From Cellulomonas sp. APG4 (GTDB lineage: Bacteria > Actinomycetota > Actinomycetes > Actinomycetales > Cellulomonadaceae), in NCBI RefSeq assembly GCF_009996735.1, contig NZ_JAACYI010000003.1:178895-242894 (forward strand): DNA of 64,000 bases, given 5' to 3'. Of the stretch, positions 36,526 to 46,205 are shown piece by piece. Made by a program: the position numbers and the translations under genes. A model generated the notes under the pieces. The model was given only the letters and a program-made list of their open reading frames with translations. It had not been told where the DNA came from and searched no databases. Each line of letters opens with the position of its first letter. The stretch's first letter is position 1.

Positions 36526-37485
36526 TCAGAACCCGAGGCGGTGCAGCTGCTTGGGGTCGCGCTGCCAGTCCTTGGCGACCTTCACGTGCAGGTCGAGGTA
36601 GACCTTGGTACCGAGGAGTGCCTCGATCCCCCGCCGCGCGCGGCTGCCCACGTCGCGCAGCCGCGATCCGCCACGGCCGATCACGATCGCCTTCTGGCTG
36701 TCCCGCTCGACGAAGAGGTGCACGCGCACGTCCAGCAGACCGGGGTTCCCGTCGGGGCCCTCGCGCCCCTCACGGGGGACGATCTCGTCGACCACCACGG
36801 CGAGCGAGTGCGGGAGCTCGTCGCGGACGCCCTCGAGCGCGGCCTCACGCACGAGCTCGGCGACCATCACGGCCTCGGGCTCGTCCGTGAGCTCGCCGTC
36901 CGGGTAGAGCGCCGGGCCGGGGGGCAGGTGGCCCACGAGCACGTCGACGAGCGTGTCCACCTGGTAGCCGTCCACGGCGCTGACCGGCACCACGTCCGCC
37001 CAGTCGCCGAGCTCGGCGATCGCGAGCAGGTGCTCGGCGAGCCGACCACGGGGCACCAGGTCGGCCTTCGTCGCGACCGCGACGACGGGCGTCGCCCCCG
37101 GCCCCTCCGCGAGGGCCGCGAGCTGCTGGGCGATGAACCGGTCGCCCGGGCCCACCCGCTGGTCCGCCGGGAGGCAGAAGACCACCACGTCGACCTCGCT
37201 CAGCGTGTCCCGCACGAGGTCGTTGAGGCGCTCGCCGAGCAGGGTGCGCGGCCGGTGCAGACCCGGGGTGTCGACGAGCACGAGCTGGGCGTCGGGACGG
37301 TGGACGATCCCCCGCACCACGTGGCGCGTCGTCTGGGGACGGCCCGACGTGATCGCGACCTTCTGCCCGACGACGGCGTTCGTCAGCGTCGACTTGCCCG
37401 CGTTGGGGCGGCCCACGACGCACACGAAGCCCGAGCGGAACTCGTCCCCCGTACGCCCCTCGGACGTCGCGTGAGGGGTGGTCAT
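36526..37485 (-). CDS. era: GTPase Era
   Basis: 319 residues. G1 GRPNAGKST, G3 DTPGLHRPR, G4 TKADL, then a C-terminal type II KH domain with AIVIGRGGSRLRDVGSRARR. It binds the 3' end of 16S rRNA during 30S assembly. It is the last gene of phoH-ybeY-corC-era; the ATG overlaps the corC stop (ATGA). Confidence 0.95.
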   Translation of the reverse strand: MTTPHATSEGRTGDEFRSGFVCVVGRPNAGKSTLTNAVVGQKVAITSGRPQTTRHVVRGIVHRPDAQLVLVDTPGLHRPRTLLGERLNDLVRDTLSEVDVVVFCLPADQRVGPGDRFIAQQLAALAEGPGATPVVAVATKADLVPRGRLAEHLLAIAELGDWADVVPVSAVDGYQVDTLVDVLVGHLPPGPALYPDGELTDEPEAVMVAELVREAALEGVRDELPHSLAVVVDEIVPREGREGPDGNPGLLDVRVHLFVERDSQKAIVIGRGGSRLRDVGSRARRGIEALLGTKVYLDLHVKVAKDWQRDPKQLHRLGF

Positions 37486-38768
37486 CGTCGTGCTCCTTCG
37501 CGTGCGGTGGGTGCGTCGTCGACGCCGTCGGGCTCGGGCGAGCGCTCGACGAGGATGGTCGAGAGCTGACGGCGGCGGCCCTCCGCGCGGTCGGCCGTCA
37601 GTCGCAGACCTGCGACGTCGGCGCTCGAGCCCGGGAGCGGGACCTTCCCGAGGGCCTTGGCGAGCAGACCACCCGCGGTGTCGACCTCGTCGTCCTCGAC
37701 CTCGAGGTCGAACAGCTCGCCCAGCTCGTCGATCGGCAGCCGCGCGGGTACGCGGAACAGCTCCGGTCCCAGCTCCTCGACCTCGGGGGCCGCCCGGTCG
37801 TGCTCGTCCGTCAGCTCGCCCACGATCTCCTCGAGGGCGTCCTCGATCGTCACCAAACCGGCGATGCCGCCGAACTCGTCCACGACGAGGGCCATGTGGA
37901 ACGCGCCCTGCTGCATCTCGCGCAGCAGGTCGTCCACCGGCTTCGACTCTGGGACGAACACCGGCGGCCGGACGAGCTCGTCGACCGGCGCGTCGTCCGC
38001 ACCGCCCGAGGCGAAACGGTGCCGCACCACGTCCTTGAGGTAGAGCACGCCCAGCAGGTCGTCGACCGACTCGCCCACCACGGGCACGCGGGAGAACCCC
38101 GAGCGCAGGAACAACGACAGGGCCTTGCGCTCGGGCGTGCCGCTCGGGAGCGTGATCATCTCGGTGCGCGGGACCATCACCGCACGGGTGATGGTGTCCC
38201 CGAGACCCAGGACCGAACGGAACATCTCGCGCTCGTCGTCCTCGATGTGCTCGGACTCGCTGACACGGTCGACCATGTCGCGGATCTCGTCGTCGGTGAG
38301 GTCGTGCTCGCCGCTCGTCGCGCGGCTCAGCAGCCGTGACGGGGCCAGCGCGGCATGCGCGACCACGAGCACCGGTGACGTGAGCATCGCGGCGCCGAGG
38401 GGGTGGCGGCGTCCGAGCCTGCGCGGCACGAGGCGCACCACGACGAGGGCACCGGCCGCGCTCACGGCGGACGCGACGAGCAGCGCCTGCCACCACCGCA
38501 GGCCGCTCGCGACGACGGCGAGCGTCACCGACACCGCGGCGAGGGACTCGAGCGCGACCCGCAGCCCGGCCGCCGCCGACGAGGTCGTCGCGGGATCGCG
38601 TGCCAGGTCACGGACACGGCGTGCGGCGGGGCGCGGGGACCCGCCGAGCTCGGCGAGATGGGACCGCCCGAGCCTGAGCACCGCGGTCTCGCCCACGCTC
38701 AGCAGCGCGGCGAGCAGCACGGCGGCCGAGGCCGCCGCGGCGAGCGCGGCGACGGGGGCCTCGCTCAT
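37482..38768 (-). CDS. CorC/HlyC family protein (CNNM/DUF21, CBS pair, transporter-associated domain)
   Basis: 428 residues. N-terminal DUF21 membrane domain (about 1-180, four helices), two CBS domains (about 200-320; [13 protein letters not shown] and [21 protein letters not shown]), and the C-terminal CorC_HlyC domain (about 340-420). Relatives take part in magnesium/cobalt export or tolerance. It overlaps ybeY and era by 4 bases each, the usual actinobacterial order. Confidence 0.9.
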   Translation of the reverse strand: MSEAPVAALAAAASAAVLLAALLSVGETAVLRLGRSHLAELGGSPRPAARRVRDLARDPATTSSAAAGLRVALESLAAVSVTLAVVASGLRWWQALLVASAVSAAGALVVVRLVPRRLGRRHPLGAAMLTSPVLVVAHAALAPSRLLSRATSGEHDLTDDEIRDMVDRVSESEHIEDDEREMFRSVLGLGDTITRAVMVPRTEMITLPSGTPERKALSLFLRSGFSRVPVVGESVDDLLGVLYLKDVVRHRFASGGADDAPVDELVRPPVFVPESKPVDDLLREMQQGAFHMALVVDEFGGIAGLVTIEDALEEIVGELTDEHDRAAPEVEELGPELFRVPARLPIDELGELFDLEVEDDEVDTAGGLLAKALGKVPLPGSSADVAGLRLTADRAEGRRRQLSTILVERSPEPDGVDDAPTAREGARR

Positions 38769-39217
38769 CGGCCCGCGAGGAAGGTGAGCAGCAGACGCCG
38801 CTGGAGCGCGAACATCTCCTTCTCCTCCTCCGGCTCGGCGTGGTCGTAGCCCAGCAGGTGCAGGATGCCGTGCGTCGTCAGGAGCAACAGCTCCTCCGTG
38901 GTCGAGTGCCCCGCGGCCCGTGCCTGGGTCGCCGCCACCTCGGGGCACAGGACGACGTCGCCCAGCAGCCCCGGCGGCGTCGGCTCACCTTCCGTCCCCG
39001 GTCGGAGCTCGTCCATCGGGAACGACAGGACGTCCGTGGGCCCGGGCTCGTCCATCCACTGCACGTGGAGCTCGCTCATCACGTCGGTTCCGACGAGGAG
39101 GATCGAGAGCTCGGTCTGGGGGTGCACGTGCATCGCGTCGAGCACGTGACGCGCGAGGGCGGCGAACTCGGCCTCGTCGACCACGTGCCCGGACTCGTTG
39201 TTGACCTCCACGCTCAT
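38765..39217 (-). CDS. ybeY: Endoribonuclease YbeY (rRNA maturation)
   Basis: 150 residues. The zinc motif [16 protein letters not shown] (HxxxHxxxxxH) and the segment [22 protein letters not shown] define the family. It processes 16S rRNA 3' ends and helps ribosome quality control with Era, encoded two genes downstream. Starts at the ATG overlapping the phoH stop. Confidence 0.95.
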   Translation of the reverse strand: MSVEVNNESGHVVDEAEFAALARHVLDAMHVHPQTELSILLVGTDVMSELHVQWMDEPGPTDVLSFPMDELRPGTEGEPTPPGLLGDVVLCPEVAATQARAAGHSTTEELLLLTTHGILHLLGYDHAEPEEEKEMFALQRRLLLTFLAGR

Positions 39218-40269
39218 CGCGGGCCTCCCGTCCGGGACCCGCCCGGCGCGCGCTGGTCCCACGTCGCGTACGCGTCGATGATGTCCCCGACCAGCCGGTG
39301 CCGCACCACGTCCGCCGAGGTCAGGCGGCAGAACTCGACGTCGTCGACACCGCCCAGGATCTGCTCGACCACCCGCAGGCCCGACGTCGTCCCACCCGGG
39401 AGGTCCACCTGCGTGACGTCGCCGGTGACGACCATCTTGGCGCCGAAGCCGAGCCGGGTCAGGAACATCTTCATCTGCTCGGTCGAGGTGTTCTGCGCCT
39501 CGTCGAGGATGATGAACGCGTCGTTGAGCGTGCGGCCGCGCATGTACGCGAGCGGTGCGACCTCGACGGTGCCGGACTCCATGAGCCGGGGGATCGAGTC
39601 CGGGTCGACCATGTCGTGCAGCGCGTCGTAGAGCGGGCGCAGGTACGGGTCGATCTTCTCGCTCAGGCTCCCGGGCAGGAACCCGAGCCGCTCGCCCGCC
39701 TCGACCGCGGGGCGGGTCAGCACGATCCGGTTGACCTGCTTGGCCTGCAGCGCCTGCACCGCCTTGGCCATCGCGAGGTACGTCTTGCCCGTACCGGCGG
39801 GCCCGATGCCGAACGTGATCGTGTGCCTGTCGATCGCGTCGACGTACGTCTTCTGCCCCACGGTCTTGGGCCGGATCGTGCGGCCACGGCTCGAGAGGAT
39901 GTTCTGGGTCAGCACCTCGGCCGGCCGGCTGGCCGTGGCCGCCGTCAGCATCGCGACCGAGCGTGAGACGACGTCGGCGTTGAGCGGTGTCCCGCTCGCC
40001 GCGACCTCGAGCAGCTCGTCGAGCAGGCGTGACACGAGCGCGACGTCGGCAGGGGGACCCAGGAGGGTGATCTCGTCCCCGCGGGCGTGGATCCGGACGC
40101 GCGGGAAGCCGGCCTCGACGGCGCGGAGCACCTCGTCGCCCGGGCCCAGCAGCGCGACGGCGGGCAGGTGCGAGGGGACGACGATGCGGTGCTCGACGTC
40201 CGCGCCCGGTCGCGACGCCGTGTCGCGCGGCTCGTGGTCGGATGCGGTGCGGTCAGGTGTCTGGGACAT
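39214..40269 (-). CDS. phoH: PhoH-like ATPase
   Basis: 351 residues. Walker [14 protein letters not shown], Walker [31 protein letters not shown] is the family signature. An N-terminal KH-like region precedes the ATPase. It is paired with YbeY in nearly all bacteria, with a role in RNA metabolism not fully defined. First gene of the operon; a TAGGAT box lies about 105 nt upstream. Confidence 0.92.
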   Translation of the reverse strand: MSQTPDRTASDHEPRDTASRPGADVEHRIVVPSHLPAVALLGPGDEVLRAVEAGFPRVRIHARGDEITLLGPPADVALVSRLLDELLEVAASGTPLNADVVSRSVAMLTAATASRPAEVLTQNILSSRGRTIRPKTVGQKTYVDAIDRHTITFGIGPAGTGKTYLAMAKAVQALQAKQVNRIVLTRPAVEAGERLGFLPGSLSEKIDPYLRPLYDALHDMVDPDSIPRLMESGTVEVAPLAYMRGRTLNDAFIILDEAQNTSTEQMKMFLTRLGFGAKMVVTGDVTQVDLPGGTTSGLRVVEQILGGVDDVEFCRLTSADVVRHRLVGDIIDAYATWDQRAPGGSRTGGPR

Positions 40270-40374
40270 GGGTGCGGCCGGGCCGCGGATCTCCTCGCTC
40301 GTGCGATCAGCTACGGCTGGTGCCGTCGGTGACGGCTCCCGCCGGTCGTGCCCGCGCGCGCAGGCACCCCCGCC

Positions 40375-40380
40375 ATCCTA
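40375..40380 (-). promoter_or_regulatory. Putative -10 box of the phoH-ybeY-corC-era operon
   Basis: Minus-strand TAGGAT in the gap between hinT and phoH. It would give a leader of about 100 nt, which contains a GCCGTC/GACGGC stem at 40322-40336. No convincing -35 box. Confidence 0.4.
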
Positions 40381-40393
40381 CCGAGGGCGTCCG

Positions 40394-40759
40394 TCAGGCC
40401 GGGGTCCAGCCGAGCGCGGCACCGCCGAGCACGTGGGCGTGCACGTGGAAGACCGACTGGCCTGCCGAGGCGCCCGTGTTGAAGATCGTGCGGAACGCAC
40501 CGTCGCACTCCGCCTGCGCGACCTCGTGCGCGAGTGCCACGACGTCGGCCAGGAGGGCCGGGTCCACCGCGGCGAGCTCGGCGACGTCGGGGTGGTGGTC
40601 CCGTGGGACCACCAGCACGTGCACGGGGGCCTGCGGTGCGATGTCGCGGAACGCGACCGCGCGCTCCGAGGTCGCGACGACCTCCGCCGGCACCTCGCCG
40701 GCGACGATGCGGCAGAACAGGCAGTCGGGCGAGGCCGTGGGAGTGGTCGACGACGACAT
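40394..40759 (-). CDS. hinT: HIT-family nucleotide hydrolase (HinT-like)
   Basis: 121 residues. DCLFCRIVAGEVPAEVV at the N-terminus and the histidine triad HVHAHVLGG at the C-terminus, with the catalytic His central. It hydrolyses adenosine phosphoramidates or acyl-AMP. The ATG follows a TACGCT box by 6 nt, so the mRNA is probably leaderless. Confidence 0.92.
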   Translation of the reverse strand: MSSSTTPTASPDCLFCRIVAGEVPAEVVATSERAVAFRDIAPQAPVHVLVVPRDHHPDVAELAAVDPALLADVVALAHEVAQAECDGAFRTIFNTGASAGQSVFHVHAHVLGGAALGWTPA

Positions 40760-40765
40760 GCCGTC

Positions 40766-40771
40766 AGCGTA
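40766..40771 (-). promoter_or_regulatory. -10 box of hinT, leaderless type
   Basis: Minus-strand TACGCT, then GACGGC, then ATG at 40759. Confidence 0.5.
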
Positions 40772-40831
40772 GACCGCCGGTCGCGCCCGGGCCTGGGAGG
40801 ATGACGACCCAGCTACCGGACGGAGAGTCAG

Positions 40832-41380
40832 ATGTCGCTCGACCGCGTCGCCCCGCGGGGCCTGCTCGTGCTCGCCCTCGTCGTCGGCCTGTCCGCGTGC
40901 CAGACGGGCAGCGACGAGGAGCCGACCCCCGAGCCCGCCACGCAGGCGACGCAGACGCCGGACGACTCCGGCACGGGTGAGGACGCCGGTGACGACGACG
41001 CCACCGACGGCGCCGAGGACGACGCGTCGCAGGACGGCACGGTCGCCGACGACGTCCTGTCGAACGGGACGACGACGCTCACCGCGCCGGCGTCGGGTGC
41101 GACCGTCGACGGGCCTGCCGTCACCGTGAGCGGCGAAGCCACGGCCTTCGAGGGCACGCTCAACTACCACGTCCTGGACGCGGCGACCGGCGACGTTGTC
41201 GTGCCGGTGGACTACACGACCGCGGGCGCCAACGGCGAGGTCGGACCGTGGAGCATCGACCTGGACCTCGAGCCCGGCACGTACCGCGTCGAGGTGTGGG
41301 AGCCGAACATGGCGGGCGAGGGCGAGGGGTCCGACGAGGACAGGCTGAACCTCGTCGCCGTGACCTTCACCGTCTCCTGA
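40832..41380 (+). CDS. Lipoprotein with Gmad2-like immunoglobulin domain
   Basis: 182 residues. Lipobox LSAC with Cys23, then about 50 residues of acidic Asp/Glu/Thr/Gly linker, then a beta-sandwich of about 100 residues: LTAPASGATVDGPAVTVSGE, FEGTLNYHVLDAATG, SIDLDLEPGTYRVEVWEPN. This is the Gmad2 (spore-germination associated immunoglobulin-like) pattern, common in secreted proteins of actinobacteria with no sporulation link. Probably a surface protein of unknown role. GGAGAG lies 5 nt before the ATG. Confidence 0.75.
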   Translation: MSLDRVAPRGLLVLALVVGLSACQTGSDEEPTPEPATQATQTPDDSGTGEDAGDDDATDGAEDDASQDGTVADDVLSNGTTTLTAPASGATVDGPAVTVSGEATAFEGTLNYHVLDAATGDVVVPVDYTTAGANGEVGPWSIDLDLEPGTYRVEVWEPNMAGEGEGSDEDRLNLVAVTFTVS

Positions 41381-41390
41381 CGCAGGTGCC

Positions 41391-41406
41391 AGGGGCCCCG
41401 GCCCCT
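41391..41406. terminator. Short hairpin between convergent lipoprotein and rsmE genes
   Basis: AGGGGCC / GGCCCCT, 7-bp stem with a 2-nt core loop, just after the lipoprotein stop and overlapping the rsmE stop. Weak, no T-run. Confidence 0.35.
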
Positions 41407-42184
41407 AGGCCCACCGGCCCGAGCGCTCCGCGAGGAGGCCGAGAGCGACCGGACCCGCGGTCGAGGTGCGCAGCACGTGCGGTCCGAGGCGCGCGGGCAC
41501 CGCACCCGCGGTGATGAGCTCGTCCAGCTCCTCCGGCGCGATCCCTCCCTCGGGCCCCACGACCACGAGCACGCGGACCGCGCCTTCCCCGGACGGCGTC
41601 GGCAGCGGGACCTCCCCGAGGCTGACCCCGGCCTCGGCCGCCAGCACGACGGCGAGGCCGCCGTGCTCGCACACGCTCTGCACGCAGGAGGCCAGGCCGC
41701 GGGTGTCGACGGGCTCGGCGACCAGCGGCACGTGGGCTCGCCTCGACTGCTTGGCCGCCTCACGCACGGTCGCGAGCCACCGCGCCCGGCTCTTCGCGGC
41801 ACGGTCGCCGCGCCAGACCACGACCGAGCGACCCGCCTGCCACGGCACGACCTCGTCGACGCCCACCTCGGTGGCAGCCTCGATCGCGCGCTCGTCGCGG
41901 TCACCCTTGGCGAGCGCCTGCGCGAGGACGAGCCGCACGGCGGGCGCAGGCTCGACCACGCGCTCCTCGACCGCGACCGTCAGGCTGCCGCCCTCGAACG
42001 ACACGATCCGGCAGCGCAGACGCACGCCTTCGGTGTCGACGACGTCGACCCGCTCACCGGGACGGCGGCGCTGCACCACGGCGGCGTGACGCGCTTCGGC
42101 GCCCGTCAGCACGTACGTCGCGCCCGCGTCCAGGGCGTCGAGCAGGCCCGGCCCCGCGAGGAACACCGGTGCGCTCGTGCTCAC
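41405..42184 (-). CDS. rsmE: 16S rRNA (uracil-1498-N3)-methyltransferase RsmE
   Basis: 259 residues, SPOUT fold. N-terminal PUA-like domain (YVLTGAEARHAAVVQRRRPG), C-terminal knot with LVVVGPEGGIAPEELDEL and LGPHVLRTSTAGPVAL, both AdoMet-binding. It methylates U1498 of 16S rRNA. The GTG overlaps the dnaJ stop (GTGA), the common hrcA-dnaJ-rsmE order. Confidence 0.93.
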   Translation of the reverse strand: MSTSAPVFLAGPGLLDALDAGATYVLTGAEARHAAVVQRRRPGERVDVVDTEGVRLRCRIVSFEGGSLTVAVEERVVEPAPAVRLVLAQALAKGDRDERAIEAATEVGVDEVVPWQAGRSVVVWRGDRAAKSRARWLATVREAAKQSRRAHVPLVAEPVDTRGLASCVQSVCEHGGLAVVLAAEAGVSLGEVPLPTPSGEGAVRVLVVVGPEGGIAPEELDELITAGAVPARLGPHVLRTSTAGPVALGLLAERSGRWA

Positions 42185-43317
42185 CGTCCGGCGATCTTCT
42201 CGCGCAGCTTGGCGAACACACCCTGGTTGGCCGGCGTGAGTCGCGAGGAGGGCCGCTCCTCGTCACGCAGCACCGCGAGGCGGCGCAGCAGCTCGGTCTG
42301 CTCGTCGTCGAGCGCCGTGGGCACCTGGACGTCGACGTGCACGTGCAGGTCACCCCGCCCGCCGACGTGCAGGTGACCGATCCCGAGCCCCTTCTGCACG
42401 AGCACCTGCCCGGGCTGCGTGCCCGGCCGCACGTCGATCTCGCGCGCGCCGTCGAGCGTCTCGAGCTCGACGACCGTGCCGAGCGCGGCCGCCGTCATCG
42501 GCAGCTCGAGCGTGCAGTGCAGGTCGTCGCCCTGACGCACGAACGTCGGGTGCGGGCGCTCGCGCACCTCGAGGTAGACGTCGCCGGGCGGTCCACCCGC
42601 GGGCCCCACCTCGCCCTGCCCGCTGAGCCGGATGCGCGTTCCGCTGTCCACACCCGCCGGCACGTCGACCGAGAGCGTGCGACGGCTGCGCACCCGACCC
42701 TCGCCCGAGCACTCGGGGCACGGCTCCGGGATGACCGTGCCGAACCCGTGGCACGCGGCGCACGGGCTCGAGGTCATGACCTGGCCGAGGAACGAGCGCG
42801 CGACCCGCTGGACGACGCCGCGTCCGCCGCACACCTCGCACGTGCGTGGCGACGTGCCCGGCCGGCAGCAGCTGCCCTGGCACGTGCCGCACACGACGGC
42901 GGTGTCGACCTGGATCTCACGGTGCGCGCCGAAGGCGGCCTCGGCAAGGTCGATCTCCAGGCGCACGAGGGCGTCCTGGCCGCGCCGCGCGCGGGGCACG
43001 GGGCCGCGCTGGGCCGACGCGCCCTGCGCGGCGCCGAAGAACGTCTCGAAGATGTCCTGGAACCCGAAGCCCGCGCCGAACCCGGCCTGTCCCCCGCCCG
43101 GCGACGTCGGGTCCACGCCGCGGTCGTACATCTGCCGCTTCTCGGGGTTCGACAGCACCTCGTAGGCGCGTGACACGTCCTTGAAGCGGTCCTCCGCACC
43201 GTCGCCCGTCGCGACGTCCGGGTGCAGCTCGCGGGCCAGCTTCCGGTACGCCTTCTTGATCTGCTCGGGGGTGGCATCCTGGCTCACGCCGAGGATCTCG
43301 TAGTAGTTGCTGCTCAC
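42181..43317 (-). CDS. dnaJ: Chaperone DnaJ (DnaJ2 type)
   Basis: 378 residues. J domain with the HPD motif (KLARELHPDVATG), a Gly/Phe-rich segment (QAGFGAGFGFQDIF), four Cys repeats (CGTCQGSC, CEVCGGRG, CAACHGFG, CPECSGEG) and the C-terminal substrate domain. The first Cys repeat ends in Cys instead of the usual Gly. It works with DnaK and GrpE. GTG 43317 lies 25 bp after hrcA, and the pair shares the HrcA/CIRCE-controlled promoter. Confidence 0.93.
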   Translation of the reverse strand: MSSNYYEILGVSQDATPEQIKKAYRKLARELHPDVATGDGAEDRFKDVSRAYEVLSNPEKRQMYDRGVDPTSPGGGQAGFGAGFGFQDIFETFFGAAQGASAQRGPVPRARRGQDALVRLEIDLAEAAFGAHREIQVDTAVVCGTCQGSCCRPGTSPRTCEVCGGRGVVQRVARSFLGQVMTSSPCAACHGFGTVIPEPCPECSGEGRVRSRRTLSVDVPAGVDSGTRIRLSGQGEVGPAGGPPGDVYLEVRERPHPTFVRQGDDLHCTLELPMTAAALGTVVELETLDGAREIDVRPGTQPGQVLVQKGLGIGHLHVGGRGDLHVHVDVQVPTALDDEQTELLRRLAVLRDEERPSSRLTPANQGVFAKLREKIAGR

Positions 43318-43342
43318 GGGTCGCTCTCGTAGGGGTCGAAGG

Positions 43343-44362
43343 TCAGCCGGCGAGGATGCGCGACAGGTAACGGGCGACGGCGCGGACCGAGGCGATCGTG
43401 CCCGCGTAGTCCATGCGGGTGGGGCCGACGGCGCCCAGGCGCGCGACGGCGTTGCCGTCCGCACCGTATCCCGCGGCCACGACAGACGTCTCGGCGAGCC
43501 CCGCGTGGCGGTTCTCGTGGCCGATCCGGACGGCCACGCCGGCGGAGTCGTCAGCCATCTCGGTGAGCAGGCGCAGCAGCACGACCTGCTCCTCGAGGGC
43601 CTCGAGCACCGGGCGGATGGTCCCGGTGAAGTCCGTGCCGCTGCGGGCGAGGTGCGAGGCGCCCGCCATCACGATGCGCTCCTCGGTCGCCTCCCCGAGC
43701 GTGTCCTCGACGACGGTGATCACCCGGTGCACGAGGGCGCGGTCGGCGGGAGCGAAGGCCTCCTCGAGGCGGGCGAGCGGTTCGGTGAGGTCGACGAGAC
43801 GCCGCCCCGCGGCCGTCGCGTTGAGGCGGGCCCGGAGCTCGGGCACGACCTGCTCGTCGAGGGCCTCGTCGAGCTCGAGCGTGCGCTGCTCGACGCGGCC
43901 GGTGTCCGTGATGATCACGACCAGCAGACGGCGGTCGCCGAGGGGCACGAGCTCGAGGTGTCGCAGCGCCGAGCGCCGCAGGGACGGGTACTGGACGATC
44001 GCCACCTGCTGGGTCAGCTGGGCCAGCAGGCGCACCGACCGGTCCACGACGTCGTCGAGGTCCACAGCGTCCTCGAGGAAGTGCTGGATCGCGCGGCGCT
44101 CGGGCGAGGAGAGCGGCTTGATCGTCGAGAGCTGGTCGACGAACAGGCGGTAGCCCTTGTCGGTCGGGACGCGCCCCGCCGACGTGTGCGGCTGCGCGAT
44201 GTAGCCGGCGTCCTCGAGGGCCGCCATGTCGTTGCGGATCGTCGCAGGGGACACCCCGAGGTTGTGCCGCTCGACGAGCACCCGCGAGCCCACGGGCTCC
44301 CGGGTCTGCACGTAGTCCTCGACGATGGCGCGCAGCACACCGAGCCTGCGGTCGTCGCTCAT
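43343..44362 (-). CDS. hrcA: Heat-shock repressor HrcA
   Basis: 339 residues. N-terminal winged helix ([20 protein letters not shown]), central GAF-like and inserted domains, and LGPKR-like ending replaced here by [20 protein letters not shown]. It binds CIRCE to repress chaperone genes and is kept active by GroEL. A CIRCE element lies 64 bp upstream of its ATG, so it is autoregulated with dnaJ. GGGAGG precedes the ATG. Confidence 0.95.
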   Translation of the reverse strand: MSDDRRLGVLRAIVEDYVQTREPVGSRVLVERHNLGVSPATIRNDMAALEDAGYIAQPHTSAGRVPTDKGYRLFVDQLSTIKPLSSPERRAIQHFLEDAVDLDDVVDRSVRLLAQLTQQVAIVQYPSLRRSALRHLELVPLGDRRLLVVIITDTGRVEQRTLELDEALDEQVVPELRARLNATAAGRRLVDLTEPLARLEEAFAPADRALVHRVITVVEDTLGEATEERIVMAGASHLARSGTDFTGTIRPVLEALEEQVVLLRLLTEMADDSAGVAVRIGHENRHAGLAETSVVAAGYGADGNAVARLGAVGPTRMDYAGTIASVRAVARYLSRILAG

Positions 44363-44425
44363 CTGCACCTCCCACCCTGAGGCTCTCGTCACGCCCTCCC
44401 CCGCCGACGGGGGCAGCCGGAGGGC

Positions 44426-44457
44426 GTGGCACTCGACTGCCCCGAGTGCTAATCGTA
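44426..44457 (-). promoter_or_regulatory. CIRCE operator with the hrcA promoter -10 box
   Basis: On the minus strand TTAGCACTC (44452-44444), a 9-nt spacer and GAGTGCCAC (44434-44426) match CIRCE (TTAGCACTC-N9-GAGTGCTAA) at 16 of 18 bases. TACGAT (44457-44452) directly upstream is the probable -10 box, so HrcA would sit on the transcription start. Confidence 0.88.
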
Positions 44458-44551
44458 CTCGGCCCGCGGCGAGGCACGGCGCGGCGACCGGGCGCGACGG
44501 CCGCGTCCTGGCATCATCGCCGCCACCCCGCCCGCACCACCAGGAGTCCCG

Positions 44552-45403
44552 TTGCACGACAGGTACGGCCCCGACGTCCTCGCCGGCGCCCGCGCGACCC
44601 ACCACCGTGCGCCCCGCACCTCGAGGCCCACCCCGGCCGCGACGGGGCTCGTGGTCGAGGAGGTCACCACGGGCTGGGTCGGGGCCGTGACGCGCGTCGA
44701 GAAGTCCGGCGGGACGCACGTCGTCGTCCTCGAGGACCGCAACGGCCGCACGCGCACGTTCCCGCTCGGGCCAGGGTTCTGGGTCGACGGCGAGCCGGTC
44801 GAGCTCACCGCCCCCACCGGCCCGGCCCCGACGCGCCCCACGCGCACCGCGTCGGGCTCGCGCGCGGTGACCGGCGCGCGGGCCCGGGTCGCACGGGCCA
44901 GCCGCATCTGGGTCGAGGGGCGCCACGACGCCGAGCTGGTCGAGAAGGTCTGGGGCGACGACCTGCGCGTCGAGGGGGTCGTGGTCGAGATGCTCGACGG
45001 CGTGGACGACCTGGTCGGAGCCCTCGCCGAGTTCGGCCCGTCCGCGCAGCGGCGCGTCGGCGTGCTCGTGGACCACCTGGTGCCCGGCTCCAAGGAGAGC
45101 CGCATCGCCGAGCAGGCGACGCGGAGCGCGCCGGCCGGATCGGTGCTCGTCCTCGGTCACCCCTACGTCGACGTGTGGCAGGCCGTGCGCCCCGGGCGCC
45201 TCGGCCTCGACCGCTGGCCGGTGATCGAGCGCGGCACGGAGTGGAAGCACGGGATCCTGCGCGAGCTCGGCTGGCCGCACGGCGACCAGGCCGACGTCGC
45301 GCGCGCCTGGAAGCGGATCCTGGGGACCGTGCGCGACTACCGCGACCTCGAGCCCACCCTGCTGGGCCGCGTCGAGGAGCTCATCGACTTCGTGACCGGC
45401 TGA
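44552..45403 (+). CDS. DUF3097 family protein
   Basis: 283 residues, an actinobacterial conserved family of unknown function. Typical stretches: [21 protein letters not shown] and [11 protein letters not shown], then [21 protein letters not shown] and [11 protein letters not shown] near the end. The central region looks Toprim-like (Glu and DxD-type acidic residues in [11 protein letters not shown] and [10 protein letters not shown]); this is my inference. TTG start with AGGAG 5 nt upstream. It is divergent from hrcA, as in related genomes. Confidence 0.85.
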   Translation: MHDRYGPDVLAGARATHHRAPRTSRPTPAATGLVVEEVTTGWVGAVTRVEKSGGTHVVVLEDRNGRTRTFPLGPGFWVDGEPVELTAPTGPAPTRPTRTASGSRAVTGARARVARASRIWVEGRHDAELVEKVWGDDLRVEGVVVEMLDGVDDLVGALAEFGPSAQRRVGVLVDHLVPGSKESRIAEQATRSAPAGSVLVLGHPYVDVWQAVRPGRLGLDRWPVIERGTEWKHGILRELGWPHGDQADVARAWKRILGTVRDYRDLEPTLLGRVEELIDFVTG

Positions 45404-45537
45404 GCCCGCGCCACGCCGTCCGGACTGCGGAGGCGTCACCCGCCAGGCCCGGGATTCGCTACTGTGCGAGTGCACTGTGACGTGGGGCACTCCGAGGCCT
45501 CCCCGTACCCCCTTCTCACACGAGCTGGTGACGTGAC

Positions 45538-46089
45538 ATGACGACCAACCCCGACGAGCCCCAGCAGCCCGGCAGCACCCCGCCGCCCCCGCCCGGGACC
45601 GGCGCCACGCCGCCTCCCCCGCCCGGTGCGGGCACACCCCCGCCCGCCGCTCAGCAGCCGCCCGCCGGGGGCTACCAGGCACCGGCCGGCGGCTACCAGG
45701 CCGCTCCGCCGCCCGGTGGCGGCTACGGCGGCGCACCCCAGGCGTCCTACGGCGCCCAGCCGCCGCTGAGCGACTCCGACCAGCGCATGTGGGCGATGCT
45801 CGCGCACATCGGCGGCATCCTGTTCTGGTTCGTGGCCCCGCTGGTGATCTGGCTGATCTTCAAGGACCGCGGCCGCTACGTCGACGAGCAGGCCAAGGAG
45901 GCGCTGAACTGGCAGATCACGCTGACGATCGCGTACATCGCCGGAATGATCCTCACCGTGATCGTCATCGGTGGCCTCATCCTGGTCGCCGCGGGCATCT
46001 GCGCCCTCGTCTTCGGGATCATCGCGGCGATCGCCGCCAACAAGGGCGAGCCGTACCGCTACCCGTTCGCGCTGCGCCTCGTGAAGTGA
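45538..46089 (+). CDS. DUF4870 membrane protein with Pro/Gly/Tyr-rich N-terminus
   Basis: 183 residues. About 75 N-terminal residues of low complexity with PPPPPG and GGYQAP repeats, then [45 protein letters not shown] and two more hydrophobic segments, which is the DUF4870 (Tic20-like) fold. Function is unknown; the N-terminus may be disordered and condensation-prone. A TACTGT box lies at 45460-45465, leaving a leader of about 65 nt. A strong hairpin terminates it. Confidence 0.85.
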   Translation: MTTNPDEPQQPGSTPPPPPGTGATPPPPPGAGTPPPAAQQPPAGGYQAPAGGYQAAPPPGGGYGGAPQASYGAQPPLSDSDQRMWAMLAHIGGILFWFVAPLVIWLIFKDRGRYVDEQAKEALNWQITLTIAYIAGMILTVIVIGGLILVAAGICALVFGIIAAIAANKGEPYRYPFALRLVK

Positions 46090-46113
46090 CGCGACGCACG
46101 CGGCCGTGAGCCG

Positions 46114-46153
46114 CGACGAGGGCCGGTGACCACCTGGTCACCGGCCCTCGTCG
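46114..46153. terminator. Bidirectional terminator between DUF4870 gene and hemW
   Basis: A 19-bp perfect inverted repeat (46114-46132 and 46135-46153) with a 2-nt centre, followed by TCT on the plus side. It lies between convergent genes, so it can stop transcription from both directions. Confidence 0.8.
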
Positions 46154-46205
46154 TCTCCGGCGCACGTGCGGCGTAGGTCCCAGGCAGCGACGCCCGCCCT
46201 CCGCG

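Noticed and set aside
36526..38496. A 656-residue extension of Era
   Set aside because: Era sequence begins at ATG 37485, overlapping the corC stop; the rest is corC in another frame.
43343..45736. A 797-residue extension of HrcA
   Set aside because: HrcA begins at ATG 44362 with a ribosome binding site and CIRCE upstream; the extension is antisense to the DUF3097 gene.
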